NCBI GenBank assembly: GCA_047967505.1
Contig: CM106538.1
DNA: 64,000 nt
Direction: 5' to 3' (one strand)
Source: Dipteris shenzhenensis
Lineage: Eukaryota > Polypodiophyta > Polypodiopsida > Gleicheniales
A program made the position numbers and the translations under genes. The notes beneath the pieces are model-generated. The model saw nothing but the letters and a program-made list of their open reading frames with translations. It made no database searches and was not told the DNA's origin. Positions 23,301 to 35,800 of this stretch are shown here, one piece after another (position 1 is the first letter of the stretch; each line of letters starts with the position of its first letter).

Positions 23301-26300
23301 GGGCTGTCACGTGGCCCCCTCATTATTAAAGCTTTAGCCCTTGGTTTGCCCCTCACATTAAAATCCTAACCCTCTAAACCAATGAAACATTGGTTTCTGT
23401 TGGGCCTAACATTTTTAGACCCCTCAACCCCTAGTATTTGGGCCTATTAGGTGCACTGAAAATTGGACTAGGGACTTCTAGGAAGTGGGTGCTTCCTTTA
23501 GGCCAATCCCCTCGGCCAAAGTGACCATGGAAGTAGGCAAGGGGTTAGCTACACATGAAATTCGCATCCCCGTGACACTCTAGCATAGCTCTCCAATCAC
23601 AAGCTCGCCACCAGCTCGAAGAACACTCTCATGAGAAGTTAGAAGTCGGAAACTTTTGTTGAGAATTTGGGAGATAGAAAGGATGCGTCCCAAAACCGCC
23701 TTTGTCTTGCTACGTTCATGTTTGTATGCATGAGTGCCAAGGGTCAAGGAATACATACAACTCTAGAATCCCTACGAGGTTTACAAAAGCACCCCTATAA
23801 TCTAACAGGTCCCCATAAATTGAGTAGGGGAGATCACAAAAGAAGCTATCAAACCGAAAACAAAAACTATAGAAATATCACTATCAACCCGATAAACTAA
23901 AAGATCTTGTTCGACATACTATTGCTAGACTTAAAAGGCCTAATCTTAATCAATCACAATCACTGGCGGCGGTTCATGCTAATCCAATCCTGCAAAATGG
24001 TCTTCTTGGTCCTCACCAACAATGCAAGCTTTTGAGCTAGTATTGACTTCTCTCCCCTCTTTATACTCATTGTCAAACGCTTTCTGATAGCAGTTCTTTT
24101 CATTATGTCCTTATCGTCCACAGTAGCCACAAGCCGACAAGATTTTCAGGGATGATTCCACTCTACTATTAGACATTGACCTTGAGGAGGCAGGTATGCT
24201 ACGAGTTTCGGCTGACAGACGAGGACCGTTCACATCTTATGGGTAGGCCCTATTAGACCTCGGTAGGATGCATGATCTCCTTATTTATAATGGTCTTGAC
24301 AGATGGCCCGCTTCAGGTGGCTTCACGTGCTTTCCACATGGGGGAGGCTTCAGTGTTGTGGACTACATCATGGGATCCCCTGCCTGTTGGAATTATATCT
24401 ATAATTCAGCAGTGACCAATGTAATATAATAAGTTAGTTAGGGGCATTTTTCCCTCATTTAGAGGTTTTTCCCCCTAACTGCAGTTAGTTCACTAACTAT
24501 GGTTAGTGACTACTAAGGTTTTGTCACTATGACAAAACCTTATCTACACTACTTTGTGTTGTACTCTTACACACTCTATTGAGCAACTAAAGCTTTTGAC
24601 TCTCTCTCTCTCTCTAGCTCTCACACTCTCCATTTCCTTCATTTGGTATCAGAGCAGGTCCAAGAGCCTGGTGCTCCTTGCTCCCTCAAGTTTCAACCTC
24701 AGCCTCGACTTTCAGCCTACGCAAATCTGCCCGTACAGTCCGTACGACTGTACGGAATTCTGACGCCTGCCGTACGATTACGCCTGCCGTACGATTTCGC
24801 CCGCCGTACCAGCGCCGAAACTGTTCGTCATCTGCTGCAGTACTGTTCCGTACCAGTTCCGTACAAATCCGTACCTGCAGTCGTACTTCGCCGTACCATC
24901 GCCGAAACTGTTCGTCGTCTGCTTTCGTACAGCGCCGTACATCGCAATCTTTACCGTACATCGCCATCTGTACCGTACAGTCGTACTGACCGTACAATCT
25001 GTACCGTACAGTCCGTACTGTACCGTACCACCGTACAGTTAGTGCTGTACCGAACCTCCTGCACTCTTTACAGATTTGTATGCATTTCTGCATTTTCAGA
25101 TCTGTACTTGCAGATTTTCACAGGTTGCATTTAGCCATAGGTGATCTTTGGCAAGTGATCCTTGGCAGGTGATCTTTGACAGGCTAAGTTTGCAGACAGC
25201 CATTGTTTGGCTAAGTATTCTGCAAGAACATTTGGGGCATTTTGCAGATTGAAGCCATTGCAATCATTGGGCAAGTTTGAAGCTATCACAAGAGCAAAAT
25301 TGCAGATTTGTCTGAAATTTGGGGCTTTTGTATTAAAATTGCAGATTTGGGGCTTTTGGCATTTTTACCCCTTTCTGGCTGCAATTTCTAGCCACAAATT
25401 GGGGCTTTTGTGTTTGGAGAGCATTTTTTGGAGTATTCTGTACATACTGCCTTTCTTGGAGTGTTTGGAACACTTTTGGCAGATTTTGGAGAGTGTTTTA
25501 TGCTTGGACAGATTTCTGACAACTCAAGTGCAGAAATCTAAGTTGCAAATACAGCCCGTGCTTGGGTGTGGTTTTTGGGAGTTGTGCATTTTATTCCCAG
25601 TAAGGGAATTCAGCTTTGTATCTGCTTCAATTCCTTTTTCAGATATGGCCCATCAAAATCAGAATGATTTTCAGTTCGGTGGTCTTTCTCAGGAAGACAA
25701 ATTGGATGGTACCAACTACTCCCTCTGGAGTTTCATGGTACGTAATATTCTGATTTCTCGCAATTTATGGGATTATGTCAATGGGGATGAAATCCGACCA
25801 GCAGATATTGCACCTGCTACCCCTCCTCACCAAGGAGGTGGAAGAGGTCGTGCACAAGGTGCAGCTGCAGGACAAGTTGTTGGTGCAGCTACAGTTAATA
25901 CTCCTGAGCAAAAGAGATGGGATTCACGGGATGCCTTAGCCTTGTCTTGCATCTCTCTTTCAGTGAAAAGATCAATCATTCCGCATATCCGGTCGTGTAA
26001 GACCTCCAGGGCAGCGTGGGATATTTTGGAAAGCATGTATGCAGCACGGAATGATGCCAGGGTATCTTTTTTAAAAAGAGAGTTGAGCAATACACATATG
26101 GAGGAGGGTGACTCCATGTCAGCCCACCTCACTAAGCTACAGGATCTCAGAGAGCAGTTGTTAAATATAGATGAAATTATTCCTGATTCAGAGATGATTA
26201 CAACCACTCTGAATTCTCTTCCTGAGTCTTATCTCAGCTTTCATACTTCGCTGAATTTATCATTGAGGGGGGGTGCAAATCCTCTTTCTTTTCATGAGCT

Positions 26301-29300
26301 GATAGGACTTCTGCTTCAGGAAGAGCAGACCAGGAAAAATTTGGCTTCACGTGCAGGTGAACAAGCCATGCTCTCAAAATTCAAATAAAAAACAAAGGGA
26401 CAGGCAAAAACAGCAGCAAATCAGCCTTCCAGTGGGTCAGGACAGCCTTCACAAAAGGCTAAAAGTGATGCAAGCAAGCCCAAAAAGAAGGGTTTCTGTC
26501 ACTACTGCAAAAAGCCAGGTCATCACATAGCAGAATGCAGGAAAAGGATTGCAAAGGAAAAGAAAAACAGCTCAGGAATGGCTGTTTCAGATTCAGCCCC
26601 TTGTGCATCTGACAGTGGGGATGCTGCAGCCAACTTTGTTGGTCAAGATTATGCCTTTTTATCTTGCATTTCTGATTCTAGGTTGGCTGTTCCAGATGAT
26701 CGGGATAGTACAACTTCTTGCAGTGATGATACATATGCATTTTTGACTTGCAGTTTTGACTCTCCTTCAGATGCATCTGCTTTCAGTGTTGATGAAACAT
26801 TGAACACATGGTATTTTGACAGCGGTGCATCCAAGCACATCACTTCGAGGAAGTGTCTCTTTACTTCCTTGCATTCACCCCCTGTTGGTAAGAAAGTCAC
26901 TTGTGCCAACAACTCCTCATATTCAGTACGTGGCACAGGAGAAGTTGAGCTCACTGCAATTGATGGCTCAATTTTCAGACTTTCGGATGTTTTATATGTG
27001 CCTGGCATAACCAAAAATCTCCTTTCAGTGTCCACTCTTAACAGAGATGGATTTCAGGTCATCTTTGAGGATGACAAATGTGCTGTCCGGGACAGGGAAG
27101 CTAACTATGCCTTAATGTTATCTGGTACTCTGCTGCGTGGGCTTTTTCAGCTTGATATTTTTCAGAAAAGAGCAGCTCATGCTTTGGCAATTTCTTCCCC
27201 TACAGTTGCCATGCAAAATGCAGAATTATGGCATGCCAGATATGGCCACATGCATTACAACAGCTTAATGACACTTCAGAAATTTTCAATGGTTGATGCA
27301 TTGCCGCCTCTTGAGATACCTCCTCCACATGCCTGTGAAGGGTGCATTTTAGGTATAATGCATAGATTTCCCTTCAAGAAGGATGGTTCAGTTAAAGCTG
27401 TTCGCAAATTGCAGCTTATACACAGTGATGTCTGTGGTCCCATGAGGACTCCTTCATTGGGTGGTCATCTCTACTTTGTCACATTTATTGATGACTACTC
27501 CAATTTTACTTGGGTTTATGGGCTGAAAAAGAAATCTGAAGTGTTCACAGTGTTTAAACACTTTTCAGCCATGGTTGAAAATGAAACAGGGCTCAAGATA
27601 CAGACATTACGCACGGATAGAGGTGGGGAATACCTATCTGCAGAATTTGATGCTTTCCTCAAACAAAAGGGTATTGTGCATCAGCTCACAGTCAGGCTGA
27701 CTCCTCAGCAAAATGGCAAAGCTGAGAGGAAAAATAGAACCCTCATGGAGATGGACAGATGTATGCTGAAAAGCAAACACATGCCTCATAAATTCTGGTT
27801 AGAGGGTTTGATGTGTGCCAATTACATTTTGAACAGGGCTCCCACTAAGGCTTTAAAAACAAAAACTCCTTTTGAGGTCTGGAATGACAGGAAGCCTTTA
27901 GTGGATCACTTCCGAGTCTTTGGATGCCTTGCCTATGCACATGTGCCAGTTGAATTTAGGCACAAATTGTCAGATAAAGCCATCAAATGCATATTTGTTG
28001 GATACAGTGCAGAAAGCAAGGGATATCGTCTCTACAATCCTGCTACACGCAAAATCATTGTAAGTAGAGATGTGATATTTTCTGAAAATTCAGCTTACAC
28101 TCAGGCTGATTTTCAAATGCCTTCACCTTCAGAAGATGTATTTCAAGGGTTGCTACCCATTGCTTTGGGTTCCCCTGCTGATTTTTCTGATCCAAATCAG
28201 AATTTACAGCAACCTTCAAATGCTTCAGTTCCGCCACGGGATGTCATGCCTCCTCCACAGGAAGTGGAACAAGTGGTACAGCAAGAAATTGCAGACATAC
28301 ATGCAGCAAAAACAGTCCCAAACTGGCTGTTACAGACTCTCCGGGAGAGTAAACTTGATGCCCCGTTACCTGGCAAGACTCGCAGTGCAGCAAGGCACAT
28401 GGAAGGTGCTAATTTAGTGGAATCAGCATATGCAGGTACTCTCCTTGATGAAGAGGAGCCTGCCACATTTGAAGAGGCACAAGGTAATGTGCATTGGATG
28501 AATGCCATGCACGATGAGTTGCAGTCCATTGCCAAAAATCAGACTTGGGATGTTGTGGACTTTCCACAGGGTAAACATGCTATTGGCACACGATGGGTAT
28601 TTAAAGTCAAACGGAAGCCAGATGGCTCCATTGACAGATATAAAGCCAGGCTGGTTGCTAAAGGCTATGCTCAGAAAAAGGGCATAGATTATGAGGAGAC
28701 TTTTGCTCCTACATCCCGGATGACCACCATCCGATCAGTAATTGCAATGGCTGCACATTTTGAGTGGAATGTTCATCAGTTGGACATCAAAACAGCCTTC
28801 TTAAATGGGGACTTGCTGGAAGAGGTGTATGTCAAACCACCTCCGGGTTTTGGAATTACAGCAAATGCACTTCAAGTCTGCAAGCTTAATAAAGCTTTAT
28901 ATGGGCTGAAACAGGCCCCTCGTGCATGGTATGCCAAAATACATGCCTTTTTGACCAGCAAGGGGCTGCACAATAGTCCTACTGAGAGCACCCTCTACAT
29001 CAAGATGGATGGGGGGGAAATATTAGTCATCCTTCTTTATGTTGATGACTTACTGCTCACAGGGTCCAATGACGACAAAATTGCAGATTTCAAAACTGAT
29101 TTGCAGACCCACTTTGATATGTCAGATTTGGGGCTGCTTCATTTTTATTTGGGGATCCAGTTCTCTCATGAGAGACGTGGCACTGTTATGTCTCAGTCCA
29201 AGTATGTTCAGAAACTTTTGGACAGATTTAACATGCAAGAGTGTAAGCCCATATCTACTCCTATGGAACCGGGGCTGAAACTCACAATGCATGATGCAGG

Positions 29301-32300
29301 AGAATCAGTTGATGCCACACTTTACAGTCAAGCTGTTGGATGCCTCATATATCTCTGCAATACTAGGCCTGATATTCAGTTTGCAGTATCTCAGGTGAGC
29401 AGGTATATGCACAGCCCTAAAACTATGCATTGGCAGGCAGTTAAGCGCATCTTCCGTTATTTGCAAGGCACCAAGTCTTTTGGCTTACTATTTCCCAGGG
29501 GGGGTGACTTGCAGATGCATGCCTACAGTGATTCAGATTGGGCTGGTGATTATGACACTAGGCAGTCCACTAGTGGCAATTGTTTCTTTTTGGGAAAATC
29601 TTGCATTTCATGGCTAAGCAAGAAACAATCTACAGTGGCTACCTCATCATGTGAAGCTGAGTACAGGGCAGCTTTCACAGCAACAGTGGAATGTGTCTGG
29701 CTGAGACGTTTATTTGCTGATCTTCATCTGTCTTTGGAGGGTCCTTCTCCAATTCTCACTGATAGTCAGAGTGCCATTGCAGTGGCAAAGAATCCAGTGT
29801 TTCATGCTCGCACGAAGCACATTGAGGTTCACTATCACTACGTCAGAGAGAAGTTACATGCAGGAGAGATCAGTATGATCTTTGTGTCCACACATGACAA
29901 CGTTGCAGATATCTTCACCAAAGCACTACCACGTGAGAAGTTCGAGGCATTTCGCAGTGCCCTGAACTTATATCCGTTTGGTGATTGATCAGCCTTGTAC
30001 ATGACATTGGCACTGCAGGGGGGTGTTGGAATTATATCTATAATTCAGCAGTGACCAATGTAATATAATAAGTTAGTTAGGGGCATTTTTCCCTCATTTA
30101 GAGGTTTTCCCCCCTAACTGCAGTTAGTTCACTAACTATGGTTAGTGACTACTAAGGTTTTGTCACTATGACAAAACCTTATCTACACTACTTTGTGTTG
30201 TACTCTTACACACTCTATTGAGCAACTAAAGCTTTTGACTCTCTCTCTCTCTCTAGCTCTCACACTCTCCATTTCCTTCACTGCCTTCACATCTCGCATC
30301 ACTGACTTTACCATAGCACCTCTCCCTCCAGGGGCTGACATACCTATCTTTTCTTTAGCATTTCTAACCCCCGCTGCACAGCACTTTCTACCCCCTTGAG
30401 TTCTTACTCCACCTACCATGATATACGCTTTGATCGCGATCACTCACCTACTTACTTTGGCCGTCTATACATACTTCTCACATACATTGACTTTATACCC
30501 CTCTTAGACGAGATCGTGCTGCCCTAGTCACTCGCTCACTACACGAGGCTGCTCTTCACGCCTTTCACACCACGTGCTCCACCCGCCCACCACCATCTGG
30601 GACCGTACCTTGTAATAGCTGGTACGATGATGAGTGTAAGGCTTTACGCCGTGAGCTCAGATTCGAAACAAAAAACAACCTTCCGAGCGAACCAGAGATG
30701 CTATGCGAGTACCGTCGTCTGGTACGCAGGAAGAAACTTGACTTCGTGCGCCAGAACGAGAAGGAGCTACTGAACATTCTATTCAGTAACAACTCTAAGG
30801 ACTTCTGGCGGAGATTTCTAGAAGGACGGTCCCCCTCACCACTCATTGACACTCAGGTGTGGTTTGATTATGCACACACGCTCTATGATATCCCAAATCA
30901 GCCAACCCCTAATCTATCACATATACCACGTCCAACATTCTGCACCCTTTTCACTAGGGGGGGGGGGTAAAGGATGCCGTAATGAAACTTCATAATGGCC
31001 GAGCGAAGGATCATGAGGGACTATGCACTGAGCTCATTGCATATGGGATTAACCTCCTAGCTGGCCAAGCTATTTAATGAAGCTGTTTGCTTGGGGTTTC
31101 CACGTACCTGGACCATCAACACTATCTCACCCATCCACAAGGCAGGGGATCCCATGAACCCGAAGAACTATAGGACCATTATGATTGGACATGTCATGTC
31201 CAAGATTTATGCATCAGTACTTGATGATGAGGTCAGCAGATTTGCGGAGTGTCGAGGATAGAGCAGTGGCACAGGCCGGTTTCAAGCGGGATTATGGGAC
31301 GATGGACCATATTCTTGCGCTCAGATGTCGAGGATAGAGCAGTGGCACGGGCCGGTTTCAAGCGGGATTATGGGACCATGGACCATATTCTTGCGCTCAG
31401 ATGTATCATCGAGGAGGATCTTCAGGTGTCCTGTTTACTATGAGATCCGAGGGCGTTTCTACTGCCTCTTCAGAGATAGTTACGGGGTTTTGGCCCATTT
31501 CCTCTCCTACCCAGACCAGCGATGCTTGGCTAGTTTCATTCATGAGGTGCTCGGACACCGCGATAGGATACTCCGAGCACGGAGACAAAAGCAGACTTCT
31601 TCCTCGACTGATACCTCGGAGTGTTCTATCACGGAGTTCTTTCAGCCAGATCACATAGACCTCCATGAGACGAGACCTTGACATGACCGTGACCCGAGAG
31701 GGTTGACTCACAGATCATACTTGGGGACATCCCGTTTAGGGTCGGAGCCCGACTAACGGGGGTCACAGTGGCCCTGGTTAGATGCAGAGCTACGACCAGG
31801 AGACGTACTAGGACTGCACCCTTGGGGGGGGCGACAGCACTCTATTGCTGACCTCATGCCTCCACTTCCACAACCTCATCCATCCTGATGTCCTGCTGCT
31901 GCTGCTGATGATGATGATGATTATGATGATATCGACGATGATGCTGAGATTGATATATATAGTCGAGATATGACTATGTTGTACGTAGGAATTAGTACTA
32001 CCATTTGCATTCTGCATTGATGTGGATGCTCGTTTAGTAGCTCCACTACCACAGCTCATTGTATCAAAATTGAACCGAACAAGCTTTCCAACATACTCCA
32101 ATTCTGAGCTGCAGTCTTTGTGATGTCAATGGGATGAAAGTACTCCATTCCTAAAGCTCTTCCTAGAAGGCATAGAGCTCTTTCGTTCTTCAAATCCCAT
32201 GCCTGCATCTTCTCTAGCCCTTGATTGTTTGCTGGCTTTTTCTCAGATCCAGACACGAACCCCCACAATCCTTTTGCCATGAAAAGCAATTGAACAAATA

Positions 32301-32786
32301 AGTGCGACGACAGGAAATTTCTACCATTGACCTTGACGACTAATGTATCTGGCAGGCTAGACTTTGGCAAAGATTTCGACCAATTCTCCATGTTAGTAAG
32401 TAATAGTAGACCACAATCTCAAGGAAAGAAGGCTCTGATACCAATTGTTGGATATCTGAAATTGTAGGTGATCACTCTCAGGATCAATTATTCACCAATT
32501 GCTCACATAAAATTTAAAACCAAGTATAAGGGCTTGAGAAGGAAGTTCATACCAAATGCTGGTGATCCTACTTTTTCACCTTTCCCTTTCTTCAGAGGCT
32601 CTCTGGTGCAATCTTTCTTTAATTGTCTGCAGGCTCATTACATAGACTATAATGTATACTTGTCATATAGTGAGATCTTCTGTTCATGTACTTTTGAGCT
32701 CTGCATTGAGGGGAAGCTACTGTGAAATATAATGCATCGCAATCTTCACAAAAAAAGAAAGTGTGTATACATATATATGTGTGTAT

Positions 32787-32818
<32 letters not shown>

Positions 32819-35800
32819 TGTAGAGATATATATATGTATGTATATGTATATATATGTATGTCTACATACATACATACTTGCCTGCATGCATACATACGCA
32901 CATGCATACATACATACATACATAATCCCTGACTTGGTAGAGGTATGTGAGAACATGGAATGCTGCAGCAGGCTGTAATGGGGATGCTCCAAACTCGGCA
33001 AGAACTATCTGATGTAGGATTGATAGCTTATTGTGGACCATCCGTGATATCAAGAGTACCTGAAGCCTCTCCATTCTGCCTTTGATATGTCGGGCCCCCA
33101 ACAATGACGGCCCTACATAACCGTAGGGTGGACCAACGAGTTAAAGAGAAGAGAATTGGTTTGAGGATCTCGGAAATGAGAGTAAAGGCTTTGCCACTTG
33201 AGTCTAGCAAGTGCAGCATATTCCCCTACGTAGTTGGGCCCTGTAATGTTACAATGAGCTGTAATGGGGATGCACCAAAATCTGCAAGAACTATCTGATG
33301 TGGGACTTACAGCTTATTGTCTACCTGTGACATCAAGAGAACCTGAAGCCTCTCCACTCGAGCCCAGTCTGCCTCTGATAGGTTGGGCCTCCAACAATGA
33401 TGGCCTACATAACCGCAAGGCAGACCAAGGAGTCAGAGAGGAGAATTGGTTCAGGATTCCTGAAAATGAGAGTACTGCTACTCGAGTCAACAAGTGCTGT
33501 GTATCTCCTTTCCCAGTCGGGCCTAATCGCTGGTTGCATTGTGGAAGTCGGGCGAGAGAAAAGAACCCCCAGGTATGTGTAGGATGCGACACCCTCTACC
33601 AGTAATCCCTCTAGCGTGAAATGCTCTCTGTGCATGGCTGCTTAGGATGTGTTTAAGGTCACGAACTTGGTTTTACCAAGGTCTACCTTCAAATCATGTG
33701 TCTCACAGAAAGTATGAAGTGCATCCAAGTGTCGTTGAAGGCCCTTTTCTAAGATTGAGAGCAAGGCCACATTGTCTGCATATAGGAGGACTTGAATTAA
33801 GGAGCCGGTGAGGGAGTAGCATGCCTCCGGTAGTGTCCCAATGAAAGTCTCGAGCTTGTCTATGTAGCAGCCAAACAAGATTGGTGATGGTGGATAATTA
33901 TTTGACCCTAATAGCGCTCATGATCTCCTTTGCCCAGCTTGCACCTGTCCCAGCTTGCTCATGATCTCCTTTGCCCAGCTTGCGCCTGTCTAAGGCCCTC
34001 TCATAGAGCGCCATGATTGCCTATATGATCTCTTGACCATGCCCTGACTCCTACAAATAGTTGATGAGGCAAGCTCTTGGCACTGCGTCAAAAGCTTTGC
34101 AAAAACCTATAAAGCAGCATTAAACACTCTGTCTCCGTGCTCTGGCCTCTTCAATGACTATTTTTTGCGTCAAGCATTGATGCATATATATCTTAGACAT
34201 GACATGCCCACTCATAATGGTCTTTCTGGACTCATGGGATGCCCTGCCTTATGAATGGGAGTGATGGTATTAAGGGTTTTAGACAGGGTGCAAACTCCTT
34301 AGTAAAAGGATTGTGGTCATAGTATTTATTTCATATGCTTATGAATCTAGTGCGTAGTTCCTAATGACTAGCTCAGCCGTTATGAAGCTTCAAAGCTGAC
34401 TGTACTAGCATCATATAGGAGGGGATTGAGGCTCTAGCTTTTGTGCGAAGCCATCAGGTGGCTTCACCCTCACCCCTCCTCACCTCCTTTGTTAGGGTTT
34501 GCTACATACTGTGTTCATTGTGCATTTAGCATGAAGCTGCTGCATTTGAGTTAGAAAACATGTGGCACAAAATAAAGTAGTAAATACACGAGAGTAATGT
34601 GAATATGCATTCATAGATATTGCAACCTTGCTATCTGTATTGCATAGGCACAAGACAATATCATTGTTTAAGCATCGATTTCAAGAAAAGAGAAAATAGG
34701 ATGTATTAGGTAAGTCTAGGTTTATGGTACCTATGTAAGATTTAATCAAGATAATGAAATAGTTTGACATTGAAAGCAAAGTCATGTATGTCATATATAG
34801 CATCCAACATAAAGAATTTGTACGAGTGAAGTGTTCATAAATCAGGGTTGATTGAGATAAGAGGTGTGAACATATAACTCCAAGGCTCACATGCATAATT
34901 TCTTCTCATCTTGTGCTGTTTGAGCATTCCAAAGATGACATCTATTTTCATGCAGCTCCATCATCTCACTCAAAACCCTGCAAATTCTTATGGTGGAGAT
35001 TGCTGTAATGTGCCCTATGTACAGTGGACCTTGTAAACTTTAAAATATTCCCCTCGATCTAAAATAAAAATGGAGTTTGGGTTTGCGATAATATCTTCAA
35101 TTGAACTAGAATAACGTGGAATCATGGTTCATCTTTAAAGTTGGATATAGGCCTTACATATGTAGTCCTTGGCATTCTACACAAATAACACACAGACTTA
35201 TTGCTGAAATATCTAAAATGTGTGGAGTTTTGAAAAACAATCAATGCACATTTTTTGGGCTGTACTATCTTTTCTTGTAAAGCATTCTATCACAATTTAT
35301 TGATTATAGAGTTGGTTCAGGATTTCATGGAGAAAATGCAGACATATTCAAGGGCATTGCGGGAATTGGACATGCAGTGCTTTTTAAGGGTGAAAAAGCA
35401 CTCTCATCAAAGGATCTGAAGTCCCTGAAGAGGTGTGCTTCTATTTACTCAGTTTCAAGGCCTTCAATGCCTTTTTTCGCCCCTAATCATGCAAGTCTGA
35501 TTCTAGATTTTCTTTTATCTGTTGGCATAGCTGCCTTCATTGAAATGATGGAAGCTGAATCCTCGCTAGCATGTGTTCTGTTTTCTTCATGCAATTTTCA
35601 TATGGAATTCATATGTGACATTCTATAGCTTATTGAGAATAGCTAGGGGCATAAGCTTATGGCTGCCCAAAAATGTGAGTACATGCAAACAAAAGCAGTG
35701 GAGGTTGCTCCAATATTTTAGCAGATCTGCAATAAATTTGTAGCATTGTTGCATTATGTCCATTTATATTGTCTAGTGAACAGGAGGATCTATGAGTGAC

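Larger units (their letters stand above)
24385..30280 (+). mobile_element. Ty1/copia element, young and nearly intact
   Basis: 5,896 bp with two 257 bp LTRs that differ at one position (T/C in the TTTTTCCCCC run). It has a perfect target duplication CTGCC (24380-24384 and 30281-30285), a primer binding site at 24642-24655, a polypurine tract before 30024, and one gag-pol frame interrupted by a single stop. The near-identity of the LTRs marks a recent insertion. It sits inside a LINE of family A within host intron 3. Confidence 0.95.

Noticed and set aside
24715-25065. CCGTAC array as a CRISPR-like array
   Set aside because: Repeats are six bases, irregularly spaced, in a eukaryotic retrotransposon leader.
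24643-25134. Overlapping open frames across the CCGTAC array, both strands
   Set aside because: The word bias avoids stops; the frames lie in the leader between primer site and gag and resemble nothing.
25827-26207. Minus frames opposite the young copia (also 26649-27035, 28197-28535)
   Set aside because: They are antisense shadows of a well-supported polyprotein.
32732-33001. Tyr/Ile/His repeat peptides
   Set aside because: Translations of the TA and CATA microsatellite.
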